From: a virus
Direction: 5' to 3' (one strand)
Length of the DNA stretch: 45,336 nt
Virus record (IMG/VR): IMGVR_UViG_3300043448_001134
Span: 1 to 45,336 of that record
The position numbers and the translations under genes are program-made. Below, one piece after another: positions 12,123 to 20,236 of this stretch; within the stretch, counting starts at the first letter, position 1; every line of letters starts with the position of its first letter. The notes beneath the pieces are model-generated. The model made no database searches and was not told the DNA's origin. It saw nothing but the letters and a program-made list of their open reading frames with translations.

Positions 12123-13849
12123 TCGTCTTGTGCTTGTGAGGACATCATACGCGAAAAACCTTTGACTTTCTCGAACCTTATGACACTTTCAAATTTGTCA
12201 TGAAGGTCTGTCTTATGAGAAATTACAAAGATATTAGCATCCTTAATCACATAGCGAATAATCTTCAAGAACTCGTCAGTGCCGAATCCATCAAGTGAAG
12301 AATCAAACACCTCATCCATAATCAGCAGATTGGTATTGACGGAGTTCTTGACTCGTGCCACTTCTCTCCAAGTAAAAAGAAGTGCTAGGTCAATTCTCAT
12401 TTTCTCACCCTCACTGAAAGAACTATAAGAAAAGTCTTCGTGAATAGGTGACTTGACCGTTTCGTTAAACTCTTCATCAAGATGGAAATTAATGTAAAAA
12501 TCCATCATCTGCAAATAACGATTCACCTGCTGATTTATGAACGGAAGATACTTTTTGATTATCTTCGTTTTTACGCCATCGTCTTTAAGGAGCGAATAGG
12601 CAAAATCGTAATAAACGATTTTTTGTTTTTTATTTGAAAGGTTTTCTATTGTGTTTTGGAGATTAGTTTGAAATTCTTCTAGTTTCTCATGTTCAGTATT
12701 TCTGTTTGCAAGGTTCTTGGTAATAGTTTGAATTTCAGATTCAAGTTCTCGTATTTGTCTCTGGTTGAGGGAAATCCGAGTATTGTTTTGAGAAATCTCA
12801 TGGTTGAGTTTTGTAATCTCCTTAGATAGAACTATAAATTGACGCTCACGTTCTTTTTCTAATTCTATTGCCTCCTCAAGTTCTTGAAAACCTTTCTGGA
12901 GTTCCTTTGCCTTATTTTGAGCGTCTGTAATTCTATTTAACCGAAACTCTTCTTCAATCGTTTGAGTACAAGTAGGGCAGACCGTATTCTCAGTGAAGAA
13001 CTTATGCTCCTTAGTAATTGTAAATACTTTTTGAGATATTTTACCTTTAAGATTGTTTAGTTTTACTAACTTTTCTTCTGCACCAATAAGTTCTTCTTGA
13101 TCTTTTTGATTACCCTTAAGACTATATTCTATGGCAGAATTATTTGCCTCATAATTGTCAATTTCAGTATTTAACTTGGCAATCTTTTCTTTGTTGGCAT
13201 TTATATTGGCATTTCCACGATTTTCAAGTTCCTCAATAAAATCTTGTTGCATTTTAATTTTATCTTTAAAATTTTCCTTTGCAACGTTCAAAGATTTAAT
13301 TTCATCTTTTTGAGCACGAATTTTATCTTTTACAATATTATTCATCGCAGAAAATATGCGAATATCTAAAAGATCCTCAATTACTTCACGCCTATTTGTA
13401 GAAGTCAATTGCATAAAAGGAACAAAAGCACTACTTCCCAAAATTACGATTTGAGTAAAAGACTTATAATTTACTTTTAAAATATTCTCTTCAAGAATTC
13501 GTTGATTAGCACGATCATCTGCTTCTTTATGAAGTGGTTGACCATTTACTTCAACATCAAAAACATTTGGTTTAATTCCACGCCTAACAAGATAATCTCT
13601 ACCATTAACCGAAAATTCAATTTCAACCAAACAATCCTTTTCGTTTACAGTATTAACTAACTGTGGTTTATTGATTTTTCTAAAAGGTTTATTAAAAAGA
13701 ACAAAGGTAAGAGCATCAAGAATTGTAGATTTTCCTGCTCCATTTGTTCCAATAATTAAATTTGTATTATTTGATTGTAAATTAACTTCTGTAAATTGAT
13801 TTCCAGTTGAAAGAAAATTTTTCCATTTAATCTTGCGAAATACTAACAT
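12119..13849 (-). CDS. 46: gp46 recombination endonuclease subunit (Rad50/SbcC-like)
   Basis: This 576-aa ABC-type ATPase works with gp47 in processing DNA ends and in recombination-dependent replication. The features in order are Walker A GTNGAGKS (34-41), a first coiled coil, the zinc hook CPTC (291-294), a second coiled coil, the ABC signature FSEGEKMR (478-485) and Walker B LLIMDE (508-513). All key residues are present. Length is close to T4 gp46 (560 aa). It starts 23 bases inside the end of the DUF3110 gene, without a Shine-Dalgarno, suggesting translational coupling. Confidence 0.97.
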   Translation of the reverse strand: MLVFRKIKWKNFLSTGNQFTEVNLQSNNTNLIIGTNGAGKSTILDALTFVLFNKPFRKINKPQLVNTVNEKDCLVEIEFSVNGRDYLVRRGIKPNVFDVEVNGQPLHKEADDRANQRILEENILKVNYKSFTQIVILGSSAFVPFMQLTSTNRREVIEDLLDIRIFSAMNNIVKDKIRAQKDEIKSLNVAKENFKDKIKMQQDFIEELENRGNANINANKEKIAKLNTEIDNYEANNSAIEYSLKGNQKDQEELIGAEEKLVKLNNLKGKISQKVFTITKEHKFFTENTVCPTCTQTIEEEFRLNRITDAQNKAKELQKGFQELEEAIELEKERERQFIVLSKEITKLNHEISQNNTRISLNQRQIRELESEIQTITKNLANRNTEHEKLEEFQTNLQNTIENLSNKKQKIVYYDFAYSLLKDDGVKTKIIKKYLPFINQQVNRYLQMMDFYINFHLDEEFNETVKSPIHEDFSYSSFSEGEKMRIDLALLFTWREVARVKNSVNTNLLIMDEVFDSSLDGFGTDEFLKIIRYVIKDANIFVISHKTDLHDKFESVIRFEKVKGFSRMMSSQAQDE

Positions 13850-14102
13850 GTTTAGGAGGAACTACAATATCGTCAGGAGTGATCACGGCATAACGATAAT
13901 TATACATCTTACAGGTCTTTATTGCAAGTTCATCGTCAACTTCCACAACATCCATTTCAGTTTCTTCTTGATCTTCAAGCATTAAAGCATATCGAGTTGC
14001 ATCATCCTCTTCCTCAAAAAGAAATAAAACTTTTTGTCCATATTGGTCCTGTACCGCATATGCACCATCATCTTTTCTATCTTTGAGAGTAAGAAGGAAC
14101 AT
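13827..14102 (-). CDS. DUF3110 family protein
   Basis: This 91-aa acidic protein matches the DUF3110 family, which I know from cyanobacteria and their phages. The diagnostic part is a VLFLFEEEDDATRYALMLED segment, then a run of acidic strands and a PDDIVVPP ending. The function is unknown. Its location between gp47 and gp46 is conserved in cyanomyoviruses as far as I recall, and it is one of the better hints that the host is a cyanobacterium. It follows the gp47 stop directly and overlaps gp46 by 23 bases. Confidence 0.82.
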   Translation of the reverse strand: MFLLTLKDRKDDGAYAVQDQYGQKVLFLFEEEDDATRYALMLEDQEETEMDVVEVDDELAIKTCKMYNYRYAVITPDDIVVPPKHVSISQD

Positions 14103-15140
14103 TTATTCTACTTCGCAAGCTTGTTGGTATAAATCCTGAAAAATTTCTTTAATGATTGTTTTATCAAATTGAAATTCAGACTCATCAATATAACGATTTA
14201 AAATTGAAATCGTACTTTCTTCTTCTTCAATTATAAAATTTTCATTTTCCTGAATATCAAAGTTTTCGACAATTTTAAGTTCTTGAACTTTGGCAGAGTA
14301 AAGTTTATCAATAAATTTTTCAAAATCTTTTGGTTTTGATTTCTTACGGACAATCACTTTAACAATTTTATTTTCATACTCAGTAGCATCAAATAATTGA
14401 TACGGAGTATCTTCATAATAAATGTTATAGAATAATTTATAAGGATTATTGATTGGAGTATGAGTAAGGGTTTCCGTATCAAAGATATGAAAACCACGAG
14501 TATCATTTACATCAGTCCAGAACATCTCATAAGGATTGCCAAGATAGAAGATACTTCCATTATCAGAACGAGTATGGTAATGACCAGAAAATACCTTTTT
14601 GAACTTTGAAAAAATAGTCGAGTCCAGTCCATGATCCTCCATAACAAGATTACGATTTACTCGAAAACCCTGAAATTCAAGGTGTCCCATCGCAATTTTT
14701 GCTTTTGTTTTTTCAATATGATTTAAGGTTTCATCATAATTTTCGCTACAAATCCATGGCACCATCATAATATTCAAACCACCAATTTTAACGGTTTGTG
14801 GAGAACTATAAGTTTGAATATTTGAATAGGTCTGAAGAAGCAAACTTGGAGAGTTGACACTATTAGTATTCTTATAGTAGCAATCATGATTACCAATAAT
14901 CATATGAACCTCATAATTCCGAAGAGGTTCAAATACAACTCTCTTTGCCCATTCAAGGCTTTGATAATCAATTGACTTACGACTATCAAACGCATCACCC
15001 ATATGAATAACTGCCTCTACTCCATGCTCCTCAAGTGCAGGAAAAAAGACATTCTCATAAAAGAGTTCAAAATAATCGTGGAGGTATTTTGAACCCTTTC
15101 GAGCACCATAATGAGTATCTGTGATAATGGCGACTTTCAT
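14103..15140 (-). CDS. 47: gp47 recombination endonuclease subunit (Mre11/SbcD-like)
   Basis: This 345-aa metallophosphoesterase is the nuclease half of the gp46/gp47 complex. The metal-binding motifs are all present: Asp8-Thr-His10, Gly48-Asp49, GNHD (83-86), His153 in MGHLEF and GHYH (186-189). The C-terminal region is more variable and acidic. Length agrees with T4 gp47 (339 aa). The start overlaps the gp55 stop by four bases (ATGA). Confidence 0.97.
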   Translation of the reverse strand: MKVAIITDTHYGARKGSKYLHDYFELFYENVFFPALEEHGVEAVIHMGDAFDSRKSIDYQSLEWAKRVVFEPLRNYEVHMIIGNHDCYYKNTNSVNSPSLLLQTYSNIQTYSSPQTVKIGGLNIMMVPWICSENYDETLNHIEKTKAKIAMGHLEFQGFRVNRNLVMEDHGLDSTIFSKFKKVFSGHYHTRSDNGSIFYLGNPYEMFWTDVNDTRGFHIFDTETLTHTPINNPYKLFYNIYYEDTPYQLFDATEYENKIVKVIVRKKSKPKDFEKFIDKLYSAKVQELKIVENFDIQENENFIIEEEESTISILNRYIDESEFQFDKTIIKEIFQDLYQQACEVE

Positions 15141-15658
15141 CGGTTGTTATTTCGGTACTGAATTGCGTCTTTGATGCTATTGTACTCCGAACTGCTTCCA
15201 AAAAGCAAGCCCTCATCAACCATCATAACTTGATCAAATCCACTTTTCTCAATAATTTTAGTTTTAATATCCAACTGTTTTTTCTCTTTTTGAATTCTTC
15301 TCAAAAATGCATAATGAATAATTTGTGTGAAATATGCAAAAGGATTTTTTGATTTTTCTGGGTCAAAATTATGAATGTACTGAACACAATTTTCAATTCC
15401 GTCAGAAATCATGTCTTCACGGAACATATAATTGACAAAATTTGGTTTATATGATAGATGTGTAGCGATTTTTAAAAAGCATTCCCCAAGATAATTTGGA
15501 ATAGGTGGTTTTCCTTCCCAATGCTTTGATCTATCTTCTCTTGTTGGACTTCTTGAATTTTTTTTGAGAAAATCTGCTTCAACTCTAGACCTATAGATGA
15601 TAAGAGCATCTAACAGTTCTTTATTATTGACATAATGTTCTGTTTTTTTCTTTGACAT
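15137..15658 (-). CDS. 55: gp55 late-transcription sigma factor
   Basis: This 173-aa protein is the T4-type sigma factor that lets host RNA polymerase read late promoters (TATAAATA). The central block MISDGIENCVQYIHNFDPEK followed by SKNPFAYFTQIIHYAFLRRI is the conserved sigma region 2-like segment of gp55. No region 4 is present, as expected. The gene is preceded by a good sigma70-type promoter and by a 24-base inverted repeat, so its own expression looks host-driven. It heads the gp55-gp47-DUF3110-gp46 transcript. Confidence 0.95.
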   Translation of the reverse strand: MSKKKTEHYVNNKELLDALIIYRSRVEADFLKKNSRSPTREDRSKHWEGKPPIPNYLGECFLKIATHLSYKPNFVNYMFREDMISDGIENCVQYIHNFDPEKSKNPFAYFTQIIHYAFLRRIQKEKKQLDIKTKIIEKSGFDQVMMVDEGLLFGSSSEYNSIKDAIQYRNNNR

Positions 15659-15676
15659 AGTTGATTATCTATTTAA

Positions 15677-15700
15677 TTTTTAATAAGATATTATTAAAAA
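15677..15700. repeat. Perfect inverted repeat between the gp55 promoter and gp55
   Basis: Arms TTTTTAATAA (15677-15686) and TTATTAAAAA (15691-15700) are perfect complements around GATA. The predicted start of transcription from the TATAAT box at 15703-15708 falls near 15696, inside the repeat. It could be an operator at the start site or a 5'-UTR hairpin about 20 bases before the ATG. The sequence is all A/T apart from one base, so chance is a real alternative. Confidence 0.55.
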
Positions 15701-15702
15701 TC

Positions 15703-15731
15703 ATTATACATTAAATTCTAAAACTTGACAA
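15703..15731 (-). promoter_or_regulatory. Host sigma70-type promoter for gp55
   Basis: On the minus strand TTGTCA (15726-15731) is followed by exactly 17 bases and TATAAT (15703-15708). The -35 matches the consensus at five of six positions and the -10 at six of six. The 131-base gap 15659-15789 holds this promoter, the inverted repeat above and a plus-strand promoter candidate; I see no gene in it. Confidence 0.7.
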
Positions 15732-15753
15732 GAGATAGAAAATTGAGTAAAAT
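15725..15753 (+). promoter_or_regulatory. Possible plus-strand (antisense) sigma70-type promoter
   Basis: TTGACA (15725-15730) is followed by exactly 17 bases and TAAAAT (15748-15753). It shares its -35 bases with the minus-strand gp55 promoter. Transcription would run antisense through the 141-aa gene and uvsW. No plausible plus-strand gene follows. Confidence 0.4.
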
Positions 15754-15789
15754 ACCTTTGTTAGGTTTGAAGATAAGTAATATGTTTAT

Positions 15790-16215
15790 TCAAGACTGTT
15801 TAAATAGATTTTCTAGGACTTCTCTTGCTTCTTTTACTGAAGTGATGTATCCCATTTTTTCAGATAATTTAACCTCTCCACTTTCTTTTTCTAAATTCTT
15901 TTCTGAATATTCATATGCGAAGTCTTCATTTTTTATATTTTTTATATATTTTTTATAAGTTTCAATTACTATAGAATTTTTTATTTCTGTCATTGTTATA
16001 ATTTTTTCAAATTTAATCACTTGTATATCATCATCAGATATATTAATCCACGGTTTAATTTTTACATATGATCCAGAAACATTACTTACAAATTTCAATA
16101 CCACTGGATTTTGCAATAAAATCAATGGATCACCATCATTTTCGTCTATACTAATTAATGAGAATATTTCTTCCCCACTAATTAATTTTAAAGTGCAATA
16201 AAAATCCTCTCCCAT
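15790..16215 (-). CDS. SGE/PW-family protein (paralogue C), unknown function
   Basis: This 141-aa protein is the third member of the family found beside gp43. It has Ser-Gly-Glu-Glu at 13-16, Pro-Trp at 55-56, a hydrophobic strand (KIITMTE, 71-77) where the others have IVEP/IIEP, and a tyrosine pair near 87-90. It carries an extra C-terminal stretch of about 45 mostly helical, charged residues. The ATG overlaps the uvsW stop by one base (TAATG). The function is unknown. Its place between a helicase and the late sigma factor again ties the family to nucleic-acid genes. Confidence 0.8.
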   Translation of the reverse strand: MGEDFYCTLKLISGEEIFSLISIDENDGDPLILLQNPVVLKFVSNVSGSYVKIKPWINISDDDIQVIKFEKIITMTEIKNSIVIETYKKYIKNIKNEDFAYEYSEKNLEKESGEVKLSEKMGYITSVKEAREVLENLFKQS

Positions 16216-17678
16216 TAGTCTTTAAGCGGTATGTTTACAATATCGTAGTTAAAATTTTCTTCGTTATAAACTTTAATTCTTTCTATTAAATGATTGAGTG
16301 TATAATTTTTTTTTGATCTGTAACTAATATCGTCAGCAATATCGTATAAAGTTGCTTTTGTTTTATTGTCAGACTTTCTTAAAACTCTCCCAATTGATTG
16401 GAGATTACGTATTCTAGACTTCGAAGGTGAAGCAAAAATAACATTATGTAAATTCTTAATGTTAATTCCTGTACTAAACGTTCCGTATGATGCCACAATA
16501 ATTGCATTATTTTCTTTTTCAGTGATTTCTCTAACTTTTTCTCTATCTTCTGTATCAACACCACCATGTACGAAAAATACATGGCGATTACCAATGATAT
16601 TTTTATTTATGAGTTCGTATAAAGGTTGTCCGTGTCCTTCAACTCTGGAAAAAAGAATTAAAGTATTACCTTTAAGATCTAAAGCAAGATTTTTAATAAA
16701 TTTATTACGTTTTTCGTGATTTATAATATATTGAACCTCTTCCTCAAAATTTTCAAATTTATGTGCCGAATGCTTTAATAATAAGATATTAATATCTAAT
16801 TTGGCAACATGACCTTTTTGCATTAATTCATCAGTGCGAATAATTTTATAAGAAGGACCAAATAAACCTTCTAAAACCCATTTATGAGTTTCAGATCCAT
16901 CTAAGGTGCCAGTAAATCCAAATCTATATTTTGCATCAGAAAGTTTTGTCATTATAGATACTAATGACTTTGATTTAAACTGGTGTGCTTCATCTCCAAC
17001 GACCACATTAAATCTTGAGAAATATTGTCGGGGAAGTTTGTAGATGGACTGCCAGGTCGTAATGATCACCTGAGAGTCTGTTTCTCTTTCTTTACCCGCA
17101 TAGATCTTGTGGCAAAATGAACCTACATCCCACCCATAATCTGCAAAGTCTTTATACATCTGTTCTACAAGGGATGTCGTCGGAACGACTATCAGAGTAT
17201 TTTGTCCTTTCTCAACGTAATATCGGACAATCGAATATATCATCAACGACTTTCCAGAGGCAGTTGGAGATATCAACAACTTTCGATTATGTTTTAAAGC
17301 GTCGTATACTCCCTCAACTTGGTACTCGCGGGGAGAATACTTGGAAATAGAATTTATATAATCTTTTACACCCTCCTTTGAAATATTTTCATTTATTTCA
17401 AAGGGAAGACCATAATACTTATTATTTACAAACTCATAGGTATAGTTGTGATTTTCACAAAAACGAGTAATTTTATCAAGTAGACCAACATAGATTTCAC
17501 CATTTTGGGTATTAAATAAACGTATTTTTCCATCCCAATATTTATTTCTAAATTGGGGCATAAATTTTGCACCTGGCACATCAAAGGTAAATTGATCTGC
17601 CAATTCATAGTAAATATGAGGTTCTGCTTTTATTTGCAAATAAACCTCATTCTTTTTAGAAATTATCAAATGAGACAT
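16215..17678 (-). CDS. uvsW: UvsW DNA/RNA helicase
   Basis: This 487-aa superfamily 2 helicase remodels branched DNA and R-loops. In T4 UvsW helps shift replication from origin-dependent to recombination-dependent. The N-terminal domain (1-110) is the UvsW-specific substrate-binding region with FRNKYWDGKIRLF. Then come the Q-like motif YSPREYQ (114-120), Walker A SPTASGKS (137-144), motif II GDEAH (228-232), motif III FTGTLDG and motif VI QSIGRVLRKS. A 26-base inverted repeat ends immediately before the ATG and a late-type box overlaps it. Confidence 0.96.
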   Translation of the reverse strand: MSHLIISKKNEVYLQIKAEPHIYYELADQFTFDVPGAKFMPQFRNKYWDGKIRLFNTQNGEIYVGLLDKITRFCENHNYTYEFVNNKYYGLPFEINENISKEGVKDYINSISKYSPREYQVEGVYDALKHNRKLLISPTASGKSLMIYSIVRYYVEKGQNTLIVVPTTSLVEQMYKDFADYGWDVGSFCHKIYAGKERETDSQVIITTWQSIYKLPRQYFSRFNVVVGDEAHQFKSKSLVSIMTKLSDAKYRFGFTGTLDGSETHKWVLEGLFGPSYKIIRTDELMQKGHVAKLDINILLLKHSAHKFENFEEEVQYIINHEKRNKFIKNLALDLKGNTLILFSRVEGHGQPLYELINKNIIGNRHVFFVHGGVDTEDREKVREITEKENNAIIVASYGTFSTGINIKNLHNVIFASPSKSRIRNLQSIGRVLRKSDNKTKATLYDIADDISYRSKKNYTLNHLIERIKVYNEENFNYDIVNIPLKD

Positions 17679-17704
17679 ATACTCATAATATTACTTATGA
17701 GTAT
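17679..17704. repeat. Inverted repeat abutting the uvsW start codon
   Basis: Arms ATACTCATAA (17679-17688) and TTATGAGTAT (17695-17704) are perfect 10-base complements around a six-base spacer. The repeat ends one base from the uvsW ATG (17676-17678), so in mRNA it would fold over the ribosome-binding region. Confidence 0.6.
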
Positions 17705-17709
17705 TTATT
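17700..17709 (-). promoter_or_regulatory. Late-type promoter box variant for uvsW
   Basis: AATAAATACT on the minus strand, one base away from the T4 late consensus TATAAATACT. A transcript starting about 10-12 bases downstream would lack the distal arm of the inverted repeat and could escape the hairpin, whereas read-through mRNA would keep it. Confidence 0.4.
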
Positions 17710-17712
17710 GCC

Positions 17713-18144
17713 TCAATTAAAACCCGCTTGAAATTTCATAAACTCAATAGAATTTTTAATTTGGTATGTTCTATTTGAAATTGTTTTAATAACTTCTTCT
17801 AAAAACTTAAGAATAATATCGTAGTATCTAATTTTTAGGTCTAATTTATTTAATCTCTCATCGGCATCCATATGCCTCTGCAATGCCTCTTTATCTCTAA
17901 CCTTATATGGAAATGGTTCTTCTTCGTAAACCTCTATGGGTGCCTTTCCAGTGTAGTAATTATATCTTTCTAATCTTACTTTGTTAAAACTTTCTCTTGC
18001 CTTTTCTCTCAAAAGAGTAATTGTATTGTAAATTGTATAATACTTTGCATGAAGTTGAGGAATTTTCAGAGATTCATTATGCAAATTATCAGGATCAATG
18101 ACAGCATCTCTTTGCCACATTTCCTGAATTTCATCAAGATTCAT
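17713..18144 (-). CDS. uvsY: UvsY recombination mediator
   Basis: This 143-aa protein loads the UvsX recombinase onto single-stranded DNA coated with gp32. It starts MNLDEIQEMWQRDAVIDPDN, the typical UvsY opening, followed by a helix-rich body (LREKARESFNKVRLERYNYY) and the EEPFPYKVRDKE segment. The size is close to T4 UvsY (137 aa). It overlaps the upstream gene by four bases and is followed by uvsW, as in T4-like phages generally. Confidence 0.93.
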   Translation of the reverse strand: MNLDEIQEMWQRDAVIDPDNLHNESLKIPQLHAKYYTIYNTITLLREKARESFNKVRLERYNYYTGKAPIEVYEEEPFPYKVRDKEALQRHMDADERLNKLDLKIRYYDIILKFLEEVIKTISNRTYQIKNSIEFMKFQAGFN

Positions 18145-18686
18145 AGGGGTGTTCCTTTATCATCTAAAATTTTATAAATTGTGTATTTAAAAACAGCCTC
18201 AGCGGTAAAGTAGTTTATATCAGTATCTGAAGCTTCAAATTCCAAAGAAGAAAGAGATACTGGAAACAAATCTTTAAATTGGACTTGGGCACTTACATTA
18301 TAATTGCTATTTAAAATTTGTAAAGTCCCATCACTGAATTGTAATAATAAATTTTCTACACCATTTTCATTAGTAGTTAAATTTTTGAATTGTTCAGTTG
18401 ATTCTGGATATCCTAATCCAGTAATCCAATTATGTATTGCCATATAATTTTCCATATTTTCATCAACTAAAAATTTTAAATAAAAATCACCATATTCAAC
18501 TTTGTCTCCAGGAACATCTATGTTCTTTAGGTAAGAAGGTTGAATAGCAGTTCCCATACTTATATCTGGAATTCTAGTCGCGTTAGAAAAAAAAGTTACT
18601 TTAGGCAGTTTTGCCAAAATAAATTTAAATCCTAAAGGAGATAAAAAATTTCTATTCTGTATTTGACCAGAAAAAATATTTGGCAT
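18141..18686 (-). CDS. Tail-tube-like structural protein
   Basis: This 181-aa protein begins MPNIFSGQIQNRNFLSPLGF and contains IPDISMG, YLKNIDVPGDKVEYGDF and NYMAIHNWITGLGYPES. The pattern of strands around a PGDK-YGDF turn is shared with the gp19 tube proteins at 24338 and 24954 (IEVPFRG...FDTWTVTVLND). I therefore suspect the tail tube/baseplate cap fold (gp19/gp54 type), by analogy only. It lies between gp23 and uvsY, where cyanomyoviruses carry a conserved virion gene. A CTAAATA box, a weak late-type match, lies just upstream, next to the gp23 terminator. Confidence 0.7.
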   Translation of the reverse strand: MPNIFSGQIQNRNFLSPLGFKFILAKLPKVTFFSNATRIPDISMGTAIQPSYLKNIDVPGDKVEYGDFYLKFLVDENMENYMAIHNWITGLGYPESTEQFKNLTTNENGVENLLLQFSDGTLQILNSNYNVSAQVQFKDLFPVSLSSLEFEASDTDINYFTAEAVFKYTIYKILDDKGTPL

Positions 18687-18704
18687 TTTTTATTTTTATT
18701 TAGA

Positions 18705-18731
18705 TAAAAAAAGAGGGTCCGAAGACCCTCT
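18705..18731 (-). terminator. Intrinsic terminator after gp23
   Basis: Stem AGAGGGTC (18712-18719) pairs perfectly with GACCCTCT (18724-18731). On the minus strand the loop is TTCG, a stable tetraloop, and seven T follow. This is the cleanest terminator in the window, behind the most strongly expressed gene. Confidence 0.92.
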
Positions 18732-18750
18732 GGAAGTATGTGGTGATTAT

Positions 18751-20184
18751 TCACATAAGATTGAGAACTTGTACTCTTCTGTAATAACGGTTGCTATTAA
18801 CAGTAAGTCTACCAAGACCCGCAGTGGTTCCTTCAGCAAATGGGTTGGCAACAAGACCATAACGGGTCTTAAAGCCGATCTTAGGCTGGAAGGTGTTCTC
18901 ACCAACGGCACGAACCATTTGGAGAGGAACATATGGGCAGTAGAAGAGACCAGCGTCATAAGGAGAAGAACCCTTATAACCAACAACGTAATACTGACCA
19001 CCAGAAGCATTAACGTTTGAACCACCCGAATATGGGTCGATATAAACGCGATACTTACCTTGAAGAACTCCAGCAAAAGTATTGCCAGTGTCGTCAACTT
19101 GAAGGTTTGCATTTAAAGCAGGGGTGTAATCAAGTACACCTGCCATGGTGAGTGCCGAAGCAACGTCTGCTGAGCAGAGAATCATGTTGCCCTTTCCTCT
19201 ACGAGTTCTAACTGCAATTGCGTTAGCATCTCTTTCAATTTGGAAAATAAGACCCTTAAACTTCTCAACAGACCAACGTCCGTTTGAGTCAACGTCAAGG
19301 TCAAACTTACCAGCAGTAGCAACGTTGTGTTGTGCTCCCGATTCTGCAACCTTATAAATGGTACGAATAACTTCACGGTTGATTTCTGCAAGAATTTCGC
19401 TGGAAAGAATATTAGCGAGTTCTGCTTCTGCATTTAGACCGTGAATTGCCTTAAGGTCTTGAGCGAGTTCTAGTGAATACTCAGCCTTGAGTGCTCTTGA
19501 TTTTGCAGTAACAGTGACCTTCTCGATTGAGAAGCCCATCTGGTTGAACTGAGCTCCATTGGTTTCACCTAAAGATTCTGCATCTTCGGTGTCCATACCA
19601 CGACCAACATTATATGCAAGTTGCTCAGGAGTAGAATCTGGGCTGAGCAGACCTGGGTTGGAACCTGATTGTGCGGCAGTAGTACCAAAACCAACAGTTC
19701 CGCCACTGGAGTTTGCTACATAACCTGAACCTAGACCTGCTTCTGCACGAGTACTACCTTGTGCGGAGAATGCAGTGTCTGCCTCATTGAAGAATGCTTC
19801 ATCATTGCTGGTTCCAGGACCATTGTATCTGGAACGCATTGCAAAAATAAGACCAGTAGGTCCATTCATTGGTTGAACGCCAGCGAGGTCATATGCAACC
19901 AAGTTTGGCATTGAACGGCGAATGAGTGAAATTAGAACAGGATCGAAACCTGCAACAGGTGAAGATGCATTAGCACTAAAACCTGCAGTTGCACCAGATG
20001 AACCTGTGTTCATTGTTGGTGATTCTGAAAGAAACTCACGCTCTTCACGGAGTGTCTTTTCTTGGTTTTCTAGCAGGATTGCAGTTACGGCTCTACGATG
20101 TGAATCTTTGATCGGATCCATGCCTTGGTAATCAAGGATGGGAGCCCACTTCTCCTGCAATAGTTCGGTATTGAACCCTTGCAT
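18751..20184 (-). CDS. 23: gp23 major capsid protein
   Basis: This 477-aa protein forms the hexameric capsid lattice. The start MQGFNTELLQEKWAPILDYQ and the segments RRSMPNLVAYDLAGVQPMNG and PTGLIFAMRSRY are diagnostic of T4-type gp23. FLSESP (51-56) aligns with the FLTEAE prohead-protease site of T4 gp23, so gp21 probably removes about 54 residues. A good AGAGGT Shine-Dalgarno lies before the ATG, with a TATAAAAA late-type box 36 bases upstream. No gp24 vertex gene is seen next to it, as is usual in cyanomyoviruses. Confidence 0.97.
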   Translation of the reverse strand: MQGFNTELLQEKWAPILDYQGMDPIKDSHRRAVTAILLENQEKTLREEREFLSESPTMNTGSSGATAGFSANASSPVAGFDPVLISLIRRSMPNLVAYDLAGVQPMNGPTGLIFAMRSRYNGPGTSNDEAFFNEADTAFSAQGSTRAEAGLGSGYVANSSGGTVGFGTTAAQSGSNPGLLSPDSTPEQLAYNVGRGMDTEDAESLGETNGAQFNQMGFSIEKVTVTAKSRALKAEYSLELAQDLKAIHGLNAEAELANILSSEILAEINREVIRTIYKVAESGAQHNVATAGKFDLDVDSNGRWSVEKFKGLIFQIERDANAIAVRTRRGKGNMILCSADVASALTMAGVLDYTPALNANLQVDDTGNTFAGVLQGKYRVYIDPYSGGSNVNASGGQYYVVGYKGSSPYDAGLFYCPYVPLQMVRAVGENTFQPKIGFKTRYGLVANPFAEGTTAGLGRLTVNSNRYYRRVQVLNLM

Positions 20185-20219
20185 TTGTTTTACCTCTTTT
20201 TAAAAATTGTTAGTTTGAG

Positions 20220-20227
20220 TTTTTATA
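20220..20227 (-). promoter_or_regulatory. Late-type promoter box variant for gp23
   Basis: TATAAAAA on the minus strand, 36 bases before the gp23 ATG and just after the gp22 stop codon. It differs from TATAAATA at one position. Confidence 0.5.
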
Positions 20228-20236
20228 ATTTAAAAA

